Shown here: piece after piece, positions 45,622-54,731 of the stretch
Numbering within the stretch: the first letter of the stretch is position 1
How the letters are laid out: each line of letters starts with the position of its first letter
Assembly: GCF_004197395.1 (NCBI RefSeq)
Contig: NZ_SELS01000012.1
Coordinates: forward strand, 1-64,000
Source: Paraburkholderia sp. UYCP14C
Lineage (GTDB): Bacteria; Pseudomonadota; Gammaproteobacteria; Burkholderiales; Burkholderiaceae
Length of the DNA stretch: 64,000 bases
Direction: 5' to 3'
The notes under the pieces: generated by a model
The model's input: the letters and a program-made list of their open reading frames with translations, nothing else
What the model was told of the DNA's origin: nothing
The model's database searches: none
Made by a program: the position numbers and the translations under genes

Positions 45622-47283
45622 ATGTCCAGTCAAAGTCAGTTCCAGTCCCGTTGGGCGACACGCCGCGCGGAAAAGCAACGGCGCATCGCGCGGGTCGCGT
45701 CGATCGCGGACGGCGCGGTCCTGCCCACCGATCGCATCGTCGACGTCCTGCAATACCTGATTGCCCCTGGAGACCGCGTGGTCCTCGAAGGCAACAACCA
45801 GAAGCAGGCGGACTTCCTGTCGCGCTCGCTCGCGAAAGTCGATCCGGAAATCGTTCACGACCTGCATCTGATCATTCCGAGCGTGAGCCGTGCCGAGCAT
45901 CTGGACCTGTTCGAGCGACGCATCGCCCGCAAGCTGGATTTCGCTTTCGCCGGCGCGCAAAGCCTGCGCATTTCGCAGTTCCTGCAGGACGGCATCCTCG
46001 AAATCGGCGCCATCCACACGTATATCGAACTGTACGGGCGGCTCTATGTCGATCTGACGCCGAACGTCGTGCTGGTCGCGGGCTACAAGGCGGATCGCGA
46101 CGGCAATCTCTATACCGGCGCAAGCACCGAAGACACGCCGGCGCTCGTCGAATCCGCAGCCTTTCGCGACGGCATCGTGATCGCGCAGGTCAACGAGATC
46201 GTCGATGATCCGAAAGACCTGCCGCGCGTCGACATTCCCGGTTCGTGGGTCGACTTCGTGGTCCAGTCGGACAAGCCGTTCTTTATCGAGCCGCTGTTCA
46301 CGCGCGACCCGCGCCTGATCACGCCGGTCCATGTACTGATGGCGATGATGGCGATTCGCGGCATCTACGAGCGGCATCAGGTGCAATCGCTGAACCACGG
46401 CATCGGCTTCAATACGGCCGCGATCGAGCTGATCCTGCCCACTTACGGCGCGAAACTCGGGCTCAAGGGCAAGATCTGCCGGCACTGGACGCTCAATCCG
46501 CATCCGACGCTGATCCCCGCGATCGAGACCGGCTGGGTCGACAGCGTGCATTGCTTCGGCGGCGAGCTCGGCATGGATGCCTATGTCGCGCAACGGCCCG
46601 ATGTCTTTTTCACGGGACGCGACGGCTCGATGCGTTCGAATCGCGCGATGTCGCAGCTCGCCGGCCAGTACGCGGTCGACATGTTCATCGGCTCGACGCT
46701 GCAGATGGATGGCGCAGGCAATTCGTCGACCGTCACGCATGGACGACTCGCGGGCTTCGGCGGTGCGCCCAACATGGGCCACGATCCGCGCGGCCGGCGT
46801 CATGCGACGCCCGCCTGGCTGGATCTGCTGCAAACCGACAACCCGCTCGAGCGTGGCCGCAAGCTGGTCGTGCAGATGGTCGAGACCTTTCAGGCCGGCG
46901 CCCAGCCGACCATCGTCGACACGCTCGACGCGGTGGAAGTCGGACGCGAATCGGGCATGCCGATCGCGCCTGTGATGATCTACGGCGACGACGTCACGCA
47001 TGTGCTGACCGAGGAAGGCATCGCCTATCTGTACAAGGCGGGCTCGCTCGAACAACGCAAGGAGATGATCGCGGCCGTCGCGGGCGTGACACCGATCGGC
47101 CTTGCGAGCAGCGCGGAAAAACGCGCAGCCCTGCGGCGCGATGGTCTGATCGCGCTCCCCGAGGACCTTGGCATTCACCGCAGCGAAGCGAACCGGTCGC
47201 TGCTGGCCGCGAAGAGCGTCGCTGATCTCGTCGACTGGTCGGACGGCCTGTACGAGCCGCCCGCACGTTACCGGAGCTGGTGA
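45622..47283 (+). CDS. mdcA: Malonate decarboxylase alpha subunit (acetyl-S-ACP:malonate ACP transferase)
   Basis: A 553-residue subunit that exchanges acetate for malonate on the ACP subunit MdcC, starting each catalytic cycle. Recognisable by family sequence: [57 protein letters not shown] and [20 protein letters not shown]. Length fits MdcA/MadA (about 550). It is the first gene of a tightly packed operon; its TGA overlaps the mdcB ATG (TGATG). Confidence 0.96.
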   Translation: MSSQSQFQSRWATRRAEKQRRIARVASIADGAVLPTDRIVDVLQYLIAPGDRVVLEGNNQKQADFLSRSLAKVDPEIVHDLHLIIPSVSRAEHLDLFERRIARKLDFAFAGAQSLRISQFLQDGILEIGAIHTYIELYGRLYVDLTPNVVLVAGYKADRDGNLYTGASTEDTPALVESAAFRDGIVIAQVNEIVDDPKDLPRVDIPGSWVDFVVQSDKPFFIEPLFTRDPRLITPVHVLMAMMAIRGIYERHQVQSLNHGIGFNTAAIELILPTYGAKLGLKGKICRHWTLNPHPTLIPAIETGWVDSVHCFGGELGMDAYVAQRPDVFFTGRDGSMRSNRAMSQLAGQYAVDMFIGSTLQMDGAGNSSTVTHGRLAGFGGAPNMGHDPRGRRHATPAWLDLLQTDNPLERGRKLVVQMVETFQAGAQPTIVDTLDAVEVGRESGMPIAPVMIYGDDVTHVLTEEGIAYLYKAGSLEQRKEMIAAVAGVTPIGLASSAEKRAALRRDGLIALPEDLGIHRSEANRSLLAAKSVADLVDWSDGLYEPPARYRSW

Positions 47284-48197
47284 TGCGCGAGAACCTCGCC
47301 ATGGTTTGCGCGCCGCTGCAACGCGCTTCGTTCGACCTTGCCGCGCACTTCGGCGCGCAGGTGGTCGGTGCGCTGATCGACGAAGTGACGCTCGCGCCCA
47401 AACCCGGACTCGTCGATATTCGAAGCCAGGGCGCGCATCACGATCTCGACTGGAAGCTGATGTGGCAATCCGCGTTGGCGCTGCAGCCGACCTTCGCGGA
47501 GCTCGCACGGGCCGGCATCGAAACGCGGCCGCTGCCTGAATTGCGTGAGCGCATCGGCGCGATCGGCCGCGACGGCGAAGCACGGATGATGGACGCGACG
47601 CAGGGCGTCAACACGCATCGGGGCGCGATCTGGGCGCTCGGACTGCTGGTGACGGCAGCCGCACGCGAACCAAATGACCTCGCGGCCGATGCGATCGCCG
47701 CACGCGCTGGCGAGATCGCCCGCATCGCCGACCGGCACGCGCCGCTGCAGACCGGCCACAAAGGCGAGCGGGCATGCGTCGACTACAACGTCGGCGGCGC
47801 GCGTGGCCAGGCGCAGGCCGGTTTTCCGCACGTCGTGCAAGTCGCGCTCCCCGAACTCGCCCGCTCGCGCAGCCGCGGCGACAGCGAAACCGCCGCCCGA
47901 TTGAATGCGCTGCTCGCCGTGATGGCGAGCCTCGACGACACCTGCGTGCTGGCTCGCGGCGGCCGCGGCGCACTCGCCGAGATGCAAAGCGGTGCGCGGC
48001 GCGTGCTTGCCAACGGCGGGGCCGCTGCGCTGTCCGGCCGCCGTCATCTGAAGGCACTGGATCGGCGTCTGGTCGAACTGCACGTGTCGCCCGGCGGCGC
48101 CGCCGATCTGCTCGCCGCCACCCTCTTTCTCGACCGGCTCCAGGTTGAAGGCGCGGCCACGACCAGGCCCTATACGACTCACACACAGGAAATCTGA
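47283..48197 (+). CDS. mdcB: Triphosphoribosyl-dephospho-CoA synthase
   Basis: A 304-residue CitG-family enzyme that makes 2'-(5''-triphosphoribosyl)-3'-dephospho-CoA from ATP and dephospho-CoA, the precursor of the MdcC prosthetic group. Family motifs: [51 protein letters not shown] and [11 protein letters not shown]. It is translationally coupled to mdcA and to mdcC by one-base stop/start overlaps. MdcG, the partner that transfers the group to MdcC, is not encoded in this window. Confidence 0.95.
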   Translation: MRENLAMVCAPLQRASFDLAAHFGAQVVGALIDEVTLAPKPGLVDIRSQGAHHDLDWKLMWQSALALQPTFAELARAGIETRPLPELRERIGAIGRDGEARMMDATQGVNTHRGAIWALGLLVTAAAREPNDLAADAIAARAGEIARIADRHAPLQTGHKGERACVDYNVGGARGQAQAGFPHVVQVALPELARSRSRGDSETAARLNALLAVMASLDDTCVLARGGRGALAEMQSGARRVLANGGAAALSGRRHLKALDRRLVELHVSPGGAADLLAATLFLDRLQVEGAATTRPYTTHTQEI

Positions 48198-48505
48198 TGG
48201 AAACCATCGTTCTCGAATTTGCGGCGGGCGCGCCCGCGCAACGCCGTGCAGCGGCCGGCGTAGTCGCGTCGGGCGATCTCGAAGTCCTGCTCGAAGCCAA
48301 CGAGCCGCATCGTACTGTCGTGAACATCACGACTTCGGTCGACGGCAAGGCGCATGTATGGGAAGCCGTGCTGGAGCGCATTTTCGGCGACGGCTCGCTG
48401 CCGGCCGCGAAGCTGGAGATCAACGACTCCGGCGCGACGCCCGGGGTCGTGCAGATGCGCATCGGCCAGGTGTTGGAACAATTGCAATCAACGGGCGGAG
48501 CATGA
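48197..48505 (+). CDS. mdcC: Malonate decarboxylase acyl carrier protein (delta subunit)
   Basis: A 102-residue ACP. The prosthetic-group serine is Ser25 in GVVASGDLEVLLE, at the position known for Klebsiella MdcC. HVWEAVLERI and LEINDSGATPGVVQMRIGQ are also conserved. It carries the acetyl/malonyl thioester between MdcA and the decarboxylase MdcDE. It overlaps mdcB by one base. Confidence 0.96.
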   Translation: METIVLEFAAGAPAQRRAAAGVVASGDLEVLLEANEPHRTVVNITTSVDGKAHVWEAVLERIFGDGSLPAAKLEINDSGATPGVVQMRIGQVLEQLQSTGGA

Positions 48506-48510
48506 CGATC

Positions 48511-49362
48511 ATGGATATACAGCAACTGCTCGAGCGTCAGAGCTTCATCGAGCTCGACGCGCGCAGCCGGGCAAGGAGACTGCTCGATCCGGGCAGCTTC
48601 AATGAACTGCTCGATCCGTTCGAGCGCGTGCGCTCGCCGTGGCTCGCGCGGCAAGGAATCGTCACGCAGGCTGACGACGGCACCGTGGTCGCCAAAGGAC
48701 GGATCGACGGCCAGCCCGCTGTCGTGCTCGCCATCGATGGCGGCTACCAGGGCGGCAGCATGGGTGAAGTGTCGGCGGCGAAGATCGCGGGCAGCCTCGA
48801 ACTCGCCGCCGACGACAACCGCAACGGCATCCCGACGCGCGCGGTGATCCTGTTCGAGACTGGTGGCGTGCGCCTGCAGGAGGCCAATCTCGGGCTCGCC
48901 GGGATTGCGGAGATTCACGCTGCAATCGTGGACCTGCGGCGCTATCAGCCGGTGATCGGCATCACTGCCGGGCCGATCGGCTGCTATGGCGGCATGTCGA
49001 TCTCGGCGGGACTCTGCAGCTATCTGATCGGCACGCGCGAAGCGCGACTTGGGTTGAACGGACCGGCGGTCATCGAACAGGAGGCCGGCATCGCCGAATT
49101 CGACTCGCGGGACCGGCCGATGATCTGGAGCTTCACCGGTTGCGAGCAGCGTCACCGCACCGGGCTCGTCGACATCTACGCAGCCGATGACACCGATGCG
49201 ATCCGCGCGGCCGTCATCGAACTGTTTCGCAGCGGACGTCCGCCGATGTGCCGTAGCGAACGGGTCGCCGGCTTTTTGCAACGGCTGTCGGAAATCGATC
49301 CGGGCGCGCAGGTTACCCCGGAGCAAGTGGTCGCCGCCTACGGCAAGGGATTTCAGTCATGA
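48511..49362 (+). CDS. mdcD: Malonate decarboxylase beta subunit
   Basis: A 283-residue crotonase/carboxyltransferase-fold subunit that, with MdcE, decarboxylates malonyl-S-MdcC. Motifs: SFIELDARSRARRLLDPGSF, ARQGIVTQADDGTVVAKGRI, ILFETGGVRLQEANLGLAGI and ITAGPIGCYGGMSISAGLC. I use ATG 48511, 10 bases after GGCGGAG, because homologues start near MDIxxLLxRxSF. ATG 48502 (ATGA overlap with mdcC) is only one base from the GGAG. The end overlaps mdcE by 4 bases. Confidence 0.95.
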   Translation: MDIQQLLERQSFIELDARSRARRLLDPGSFNELLDPFERVRSPWLARQGIVTQADDGTVVAKGRIDGQPAVVLAIDGGYQGGSMGEVSAAKIAGSLELAADDNRNGIPTRAVILFETGGVRLQEANLGLAGIAEIHAAIVDLRRYQPVIGITAGPIGCYGGMSISAGLCSYLIGTREARLGLNGPAVIEQEAGIAEFDSRDRPMIWSFTGCEQRHRTGLVDIYAADDTDAIRAAVIELFRSGRPPMCRSERVAGFLQRLSEIDPGAQVTPEQVVAAYGKGFQS

Positions 49363-50174
49363 GCACACAGCAACTCTCCGCACGGGGCGCCGTCTGGCTC
49401 GACGCGCTCACGAATAGCGCGCCGCTGCGGCAGGGCTTTCCGCCTTCGGTGCGGGTGGCCGATGCGCGCCTCGGCGAATCCCCGGCGCGCTATATCGCGG
49501 TGGTGCCCGATCCGGACAATCCGTTTGCGCGCGCACGCCGCGGCGAGATCGGCTTGATCGAGGGATGGGAACTCGCACGGGCAGTGCGCGAAGTGGTCGA
49601 CGCCGACGCGGCGCGCGACGGCAAGCGCGCAATCGTCGCGATCATCGACGTCGCCAGCCAGGCGTATGGGCGGCGCGAAGAGGCCTATGGGATTCATCAG
49701 GCGTTGGCCGGCGCCGCTGATGCGTACGCGAGCGCACGGCTGGCCGGTCATCCGGTGATCGGGTTGATCGTCGGGCGCGCGATGTCGGGTGCGTTTCTCG
49801 CGCATGGCTATCAGGCGAACCGGCTGATCGCGCTGGCGGATTCACAGGTAATGGTCCACGCGATGGGCAAGGAATCCGCTGCGCGCATCACGTTGCGCTC
49901 AGTGGCCGATCTCGAGTCGTTCACCGCCAAGGTACCGCCGATGGCCTACGACATCGACAACTATGCGTCCCTCGGACTGTTGTGGAAGCTCCTGAGCGTG
50001 AGCAACGCGGATGCACCCAGCGGTGCGGATCAGGCATCGATCGAAACGGCACTTCGCGCGGCGCTCGACGACATTCGCACCGACCCATCGCGTGGCCTCG
50101 CCGGGCGGCTGGCAAGCCCGCACCGCGCGGCATCGGCGACGGTACGGCAAAAGCTGCGCGAGCAATGGCGTTGA
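49359..50174 (+). CDS. mdcE: Malonate decarboxylase gamma subunit
   Basis: A 271-residue partner of MdcD, also with a carboxyltransferase fold. Conserved stretches include RYIAVVPDPDNPFARARRGE, DVASQAYGRREEAYGIHQAL, GHPVIGLIVGRAMSGAFLAH (oxyanion-hole Gly-rich segment) and VMVHAMGKESAARITLRSVA. The ATG overlaps the mdcD stop (ATGA). The next gene is madL; mdcG, which often follows mdcE, is absent. Confidence 0.95.
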   Translation: MSTQQLSARGAVWLDALTNSAPLRQGFPPSVRVADARLGESPARYIAVVPDPDNPFARARRGEIGLIEGWELARAVREVVDADAARDGKRAIVAIIDVASQAYGRREEAYGIHQALAGAADAYASARLAGHPVIGLIVGRAMSGAFLAHGYQANRLIALADSQVMVHAMGKESAARITLRSVADLESFTAKVPPMAYDIDNYASLGLLWKLLSVSNADAPSGADQASIETALRAALDDIRTDPSRGLAGRLASPHRAASATVRQKLREQWR

Positions 50175-50285
50175 AGCCGCCCTGACCTTGGCCCCGATGC
50201 GGCACTAAACACCGCGTCGAGGCAGCTTCACCGGCCAGCCACGACCCATCAGAGGTCAACGAAATCAATCATCGGAGACAGCAAC

Positions 50286-50681
50286 ATGATCATCTACGGA
50301 ACCGCCCTGCTCGCGTTCTGCCACCTGGCCGGACTTTTTCTCGGCGACCTGCTCGGGGTCGCGATCGGCGTCAAGACGAATGTCGGCGGTGTCGGCATCG
50401 CGATGCTGCTGCTGATCTTTCTGCGCCTCTATCTGCATGGAAAAGGTCTGCTGCCGAAAGAAACCGAAGCGGGTGTCGGCTTCTGGGGCGCGATGTACAT
50501 CCCCGTGGTCGTCGCGATGGCAGCGAATCAGAACGTCGTGGCGGCGATCAAGGGCGGTCCCGTTGCGCTGCTTTCGGCACTCGGCGCCGCGGCGGTCTGC
50601 GCGTGCTGCATCGCCGTCCTTTCACGCACCGGTCGCGACAGCACTTCGCTCGTGAACGCGCCGCAGCTCGAAGAAATCTGA
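50286..50681 (+). CDS. madL: Malonate transporter subunit MadL
   Basis: A 131-residue membrane protein with four hydrophobic segments. The start MIIYGTALLAFCHLAGLFLG and DLLGVAIGVKTNVGGVGIAM are typical of MadL, the small subunit of the Na+:malonate symporter MadLM. AGACAGCA-type spacing with GGAGA precedes the ATG. It is followed by madM after 14 bases, so the two are co-translated. Confidence 0.93.
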   Translation: MIIYGTALLAFCHLAGLFLGDLLGVAIGVKTNVGGVGIAMLLLIFLRLYLHGKGLLPKETEAGVGFWGAMYIPVVVAMAANQNVVAAIKGGPVALLSALGAAAVCACCIAVLSRTGRDSTSLVNAPQLEEI

Positions 50682-50695
50682 AGCCGGAGGTCATC

Positions 50696-51463
50696 ATGTT
50701 GCACATGCTCGAAAAAGTATTCATGCAGAACGGCCTTGTTACGTCGTTCGCGCTGGTGGGGCTGATCATGTGGGTGTCGTCGGCGATCTCGCGCACGCTG
50801 ACGCGCGGACGCGTGCACGGCTCGGCCATCGCGATCGTGATCGGTCTCGCGCTCGCGTATGTCGGCGGCGTCTTCACGGGCGGACAGAAAGGGCTCGCTG
50901 ATTTGCCGCTTTTCACGGGTGTCGGACTGATGGGCGGTGCGATGCTGCGCGATTTCGCCATCGTCGCCACCGCCTTCGAAGTGCAGGCCAACGAGGCGCG
51001 CAAGGCCGGGCTCATCGGCGCGGTGTCGCTGCTGCTCGGCACGCTGTTGCCGTTCATCGTCGGCGCGAGCATCGCGCATGCGTTCGGCTACACCGACGCG
51101 GTCAGCATGACGACCATCGGTGCAGGCGCCGTCACGTATATCGTCGGGCCGGTGACGGGCGCTGCGATCGGCGCCAGCTCGGACGTGATCGCCCTCAGCA
51201 TCGCGACCGGCCTGATCAAGGCGATCATCGTGATGATCGGCACGCCGATCGCGGCCAACTTCATGGGACTGAAGACGCCCCGCTCCGCGATGATCTTCGG
51301 CGGCCTCGCGGGCACCGTCAGCGGCGTCAGCGCGGGACTCGCCGCCACCGACCGGCGGCTCGTGCCGTATGGCGCATTGATCGCGACGTTTCATACGGGT
51401 GTGGGGTGCCTGCTCGGACCGTCGGTGCTGTTCTTCGCGACGAGAGCGTTGGTGGGCGCGTGA
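50696..51463 (+). CDS. madM: Malonate transporter subunit MadM
   Basis: A 255-residue membrane protein with about eight hydrophobic segments. Family sequence: FALVGLIMWVSSAISRTLTR, GLALAYVGGVFTGGQKGLAD, LGTLLPFIVGASIAHAFGY and TVSGVSAGLAATDRRLVPYG. With MadL it imports malonate with Na+. The ATG at 50696 has GGAGG nine bases upstream. It replaces the MdcL/MdcM-type carriers found in some other mdc operons. Confidence 0.94.
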   Translation: MLHMLEKVFMQNGLVTSFALVGLIMWVSSAISRTLTRGRVHGSAIAIVIGLALAYVGGVFTGGQKGLADLPLFTGVGLMGGAMLRDFAIVATAFEVQANEARKAGLIGAVSLLLGTLLPFIVGASIAHAFGYTDAVSMTTIGAGAVTYIVGPVTGAAIGASSDVIALSIATGLIKAIIVMIGTPIAANFMGLKTPRSAMIFGGLAGTVSGVSAGLAATDRRLVPYGALIATFHTGVGCLLGPSVLFFATRALVGA

Positions 51464-51503
51464 GCAAAAGGCTCGCTCTCGCCCCGTCTTTATCGCAAAC
51501 ATC

Positions 51504-52436
51504 ATGAGCACGCTGTTCACCTTCCCCGGCCAGGGCTCGCAAAAGAGCGGCATGCTGGCGATGCTGCCCGATCATGTCGAAACGTGCCGCGCACTCGAAG
51601 AGGCCAGCGATACGCTCGGCTACGACGTCCGCTCGCTCGATGACGCCACTTCTCTGCGCTCGACCATCGCCGTTCAGCTATGCCTGTTGATCGCGGGCGT
51701 CGCACAGGCGCGCGTGCTGAGTGCGTGCGGCTGCGAACCCGACATCGTCGCCGGTCTGTCTATCGGCGCCTATCCGGCCGCGGTCACGGCCGGCGCGCTG
51801 CGCTATGCGGATGCCGTCAGACTCGTTGCACTGCGCGGCCAGTTGATGGAACGCGCGTACCCGAGCGGCTACGGGATGACAGCGATCGTCGGCCTCAGAC
51901 AGCGGCCGCTCGAAGCTCTGATCGCGCGGGTCAACCGCGCGGCCACGCCTGTCTTCCTCGCTAACCTGAATGCCGAAACACAGATGGTGATTGCCGGCAG
52001 CGACACCGCGATGCAGGAACTGGCTGCGCTTGCGCTCGAGGATGGCGCGCAACGCTGCGAGCGGCTCCACGTCGCGGTGCCATCCCATTGCGCGTTGCTC
52101 GACGAGCCAGCGGCCGCGCTCGCCGAAGCATTCGCGCCGGTCACCGTGCATGCGCCTCGCAAGGTGTATCTGAGCAGCAGTGCGGCGCGGCCGCTGTTCG
52201 ACGGTCGACGCATCTCGGTCGATCTTGCCGCCAACATGGCGCGGCAGGTGCGCTGGTACGACACGATGCGGCTCGCGTGGGAGCGCGGCGCCCGCCTCGC
52301 GATCGAGATGCCGTGCGGCAACGTATTGACCCGCATGACCCGCACGACCTTCAATGAAGGCATCGCGGCGAGCAGCAGCGAGACCGCATTGCCGGACCTT
52401 TGCATGCTCATCGAGCGCGAACACGCTCACGCGTGA
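51504..52436 (+). CDS. mdcH: Malonyl-CoA:ACP transacylase MdcH
   Basis: A 310-residue FabD-like acyltransferase that primes MdcC by loading malonyl from malonyl-CoA. It begins MSTLFTFPGQGSQKSGML with the GQGSQ oxyanion motif. The nucleophile is the Ser in VAGLSIGAYPAAV (GLSIG), and the catalytic His lies in VPSHCALLDEPA. The start at 51504 begins the conserved sequence; the frame upstream is a shadow of madM. It is the last gene of the mdc operon, convergent with mdcR 21 bases away. Confidence 0.94.
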   Translation: MSTLFTFPGQGSQKSGMLAMLPDHVETCRALEEASDTLGYDVRSLDDATSLRSTIAVQLCLLIAGVAQARVLSACGCEPDIVAGLSIGAYPAAVTAGALRYADAVRLVALRGQLMERAYPSGYGMTAIVGLRQRPLEALIARVNRAATPVFLANLNAETQMVIAGSDTAMQELAALALEDGAQRCERLHVAVPSHCALLDEPAAALAEAFAPVTVHAPRKVYLSSSAARPLFDGRRISVDLAANMARQVRWYDTMRLAWERGARLAIEMPCGNVLTRMTRTTFNEGIAASSSETALPDLCMLIEREHAHA

Positions 52437-52457
52437 CGGCTGAACGACGCGTGGGCC

Positions 52458-53369
52458 TCAGTCGGCGTTGCGGGTCCGCAGGCGACAAACCGCCATCAGC
52501 GCAAGCAGATTCGGATCGCGCTCACGCGCGCGCAGATAGCTGACGCCGATGGTCTGGCGCATCAGATACTGCGGCTTGAGCGGAATGAATTGCACCTTGT
52601 CGCCGAACACGCCGCGCACGCGGCCCGGCAACAGCGTGTAGCCAACCCCGCCGCCCACCAGATTCATCAGCGAGAAGATATCTCCGACCTTCATGGTCAC
52701 GTTCGGCGTGAAATCCGCCACCCGAAACGCGTCCAGAAAGCCGTGATACGTGACGAAACCCTCGCCGAGCGACACGAATGTCTCGTCGCGGCAATCCCGC
52801 AGATCGATCGCTTGCTGATTCGCAAAGCGCGAGTTCGCGGGCGCCCCGAAAAAGATGTCGTCTTCGAAGAGCGGCAACGAATCGACTTCGGGCTCGCCCT
52901 CAGGCACGGCCATGAGCGCCGCGTCGACTGCGCCCTGTTTCAGCTTGTCGAGCAGCTCGGCATTCGAGCCGAGCGCGAGTTCGACCTGAAGGGCCGGCCG
53001 CCGCACCTTCAGATCGACAACGATGCCGGGCACGGTCTTGATGGTCAGCGAATACAGCGAGCCGATCTTCAGCCGGTCCGATGAATAGCCCGCGGCCTCT
53101 CGCGTTGCGCGGATACCATCGGACATCAGCGTCAGCACTTCCTGTGCGACGTCGGCGAGCATCTGCGCCGCTTCCGTCGACTTCAGATTGCGGCCCTCAT
53201 GCCGGAACAGCGCGCAGCGCACGCCCTGTTCGAGCGAGTGCAGCGCCCGATGCACGCTCACCGTGCTCACGTTCAAGGCTTCAGCCGCCTTTGACAGGTT
53301 CCCTGTCTCCATGAACGCGAGCAGGACTTCCAGCTTGCGGAAAGTGATCTCGTCGTCGATTCGGTCGGG
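52458..53369 (-). CDS. mdcR: LysR-family regulator of malonate metabolism
   Basis: A 303-residue LTTR closely resembling MdcR. The HTH region reads ITFRKLEVLLAFMETGNLSK followed by STVSVHRALHSLEQG; the effector domain has SLYSLTIKTVPGIVVDLKVR and VGGGVGYTLLPGRVRGVFG. The start MPDRIDDEITF (53369) aligns with known MdcR N-termini; an ATG at 53420 would add 17 residues. It is convergent at the 3' end of the operon, so it must act at a distance on the mdcA promoter. Confidence 0.9.
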   Translation of the reverse strand, partial: PDRIDDEITFRKLEVLLAFMETGNLSKAAEALNVSTVSVHRALHSLEQGVRCALFRHEGRNLKSTEAAQMLADVAQEVLTLMSDGIRATREAAGYSSDRLKIGSLYSLTIKTVPGIVVDLKVRRPALQVELALGSNAELLDKLKQGAVDAALMAVPEGEPEVDSLPLFEDDIFFGAPANSRFANQQAIDLRDCRDETFVSLGEGFVTYHGFLDAFRVADFTPNVTMKVGDIFSLMNLVGGGVGYTLLPGRVRGVFGDKVQFIPLKPQYLMRQTIGVSYLRARERDPNLLALMAVCRLRTRNAD

Positions 53370-53535
53370 CATCTTGGGCTCTGGATTTGTTGGAATGACG
53401 CTGAGTGAAGCTCCATTCACCCGACCGGGCGCAGGCGCGCCGGGCCACGTAGCGACTGACGCTCCGCATCCGTTTCGACGAAGACCGTCAGGGATTTTCG
53501 CTTTGCGCCCGGATCCCGGGCGCAGTCGTTGTGTG

Positions 53536-53700
53536 CTATTGCCACTTCGCGTTCTTGTGACGATTGCGGCCCACTACGTCCCACTGTTTTCTCGCTTCCT
53601 TTTGTGCCGACTTCCCGTGATCATCGTGCGGCTCTCCGCCGGCTGGTTGATCGACCTTGGCGCCCCGCCTCGAGCGCCTGAACATTTCGGCGAATCTCAT
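53536..53700 (-). CDS. Small basic hypothetical protein (54 residues)
   Basis: The ATG at 53700 is preceded by a near-perfect ribosome site (AAGGAGGT, 4 bases away). The product starts MRFAEMFRRSRRGAKVDQPA and is rich in Arg, Lys, His and Asp, with no hydrophobic segment. No family is recognised. The strong ribosome site is the main reason to believe it. It stands alone upstream of mdcR on the same strand. Confidence 0.5.
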   Translation of the reverse strand: MRFAEMFRRSRRGAKVDQPAGGEPHDDHGKSAQKEARKQWDVVGRNRHKNAKWQ

Positions 53701-53824
53701 CTCGACCTCCTTCTGCGGTAACGACGCCGCAAAAATCAGTGTACTCCGGCTGGCATGACGAAGGTCGCGATCCCGGACTTGGTATGCCAGTTCTACCGCG
53801 GGCAAGCCAGACATCAGCGATTGC

Positions 53825-54136
53825 CCCAATCTCAGGACGCGCTTTGCGAATCCCCGCCCAGGACTGCGCTGGGCACTGCTCGGTCCGTTTCTCAACCTTC
53901 ACGCTTCCGGAGGAGCCGGCGGCATCACGCATGTGCTGCAGCATCTTGGCGCGGCCCAGCGCGAGTGGGACAGAGACCTGGGCAGGTATCCCGAGACAGA
54001 CGACTACATCGAGTCGATTGCGAGCGGCGTCGATACGGAACTGCAGTCGTACGACTTTCCAGAAATGCTTCGCCAGCGGGATCAATTGCTGATTCACCTG
54101 CTGGAGGCGAAGCGAAGTCTTTCTCAGATCCCGTAG
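53825..54136 (+). pseudogene. C-terminal fragment of a 3-hydroxyacyl-CoA dehydrogenase-like protein
   Basis: The frame reads PGLRWALLGPFLNLHASGGA, then GGITHVLQHLG and a helical tail (YDFPEMLRQRDQLLIHLLEA). GLRWA..GPF...GG is the signature of the C-terminal domain of 3-hydroxyacyl-CoA, L-carnitine and L-gulonate dehydrogenases. The N-terminal NAD-binding domain is missing; a stop lies just upstream at about 53753 and no matching sequence precedes it. It is a remnant. Confidence 0.65.
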
Positions 54137-54421
54137 GTGAGCGGTACCTGCAGGTGAGCGGAGTCTGGATGCGGGTGTCGGGCTGAAGCGGCACCTGTTG
54201 AATCCGCGATTTGCATGAGCTTCGCTCCATCGCGCAGCTCCAACGTACGTCACCTTGACGCGGCCGAATCGGTCCACCACTCCCCCCGCCGCCACGATGA
54301 GCGCCCCCGCAACGCTGTCACGCTTGCGGCGATGTCGCTCGTGCCATTGCCGTCGATCCTCAGGTTTGTCTTCATCGATGGCGACACATTGGATGTCGTC
54401 TGGGTGCGGGATTTCCCTGGG
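54137..54421. other. Intergenic, nothing recognised
   Basis: About 285 bases between the dehydrogenase remnant and the sugar-cluster promoter. Frames here have no family resemblance. No hairpin or repeat stood out. Confidence 0.4.
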
Positions 54422-54470
54422 CTGACATGCGTTCGATAGCAGGTTTAAATAAATCAACTGGATTGATTTA
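54422..54470 (+). promoter_or_regulatory. Promoter and operator of the kinase-zwf-epimerase unit
   Basis: A -35-like CTGACA (54422-54427), a 17-base spacer and a -10-like TTAAAT (54445-54450). An inverted repeat TAAATCA-N7-TGATTTA (54450-54470) overlaps the -10 and the expected start site, so a bound protein would repress. The same elements recur at 58721-58772 before the ROK gene. A preceding CGGGATTTCC is also shared. Confidence 0.7.
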
Positions 54471-54549
54471 GTCGCTGCGATTGCACGGTCGGCGGAAGAG
54501 ATTCGTGAAAGATCCGCGGCGCGCGCGAATCTGATCAGCACCGTCGTCG

Positions 54550-54613
54550 GGCGGCGGCATTGCCGTCGGCGGCGGCATTGCCGTCGGCGGCGGCATTGCC
54601 GTCGGCGGCGGCC
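54550..54613 (+). repeat. 18-bp tandem repeat, about 3.5 copies
   Basis: The unit GGCGGCGGCATTGCCGTC is repeated exactly at 54550, 54568 and 54586, then partly at 54604. It lies in the untranslated leader between the promoter and the pgi remnant. It may vary in copy number by slippage. Confidence 0.85.
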
Positions 54614-54731
54614 ATTGCATGCGCGGCGCAAGCAGCAACGCGGGCGATCTCGGCGTGTTGCCTGCGTCGCCTGACCGCGCGGCGTCGGCACCGAATCGAT
54701 TTTCTTTACGACAATCAGGAGACCGTAAGAC

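Noticed and set aside
45388-47583. 731-codon minus-strand frame opposite mdcA
   Set aside because: Longest frame in the region but antisense to mdcA, no motifs, composition typical of a high-GC shadow.
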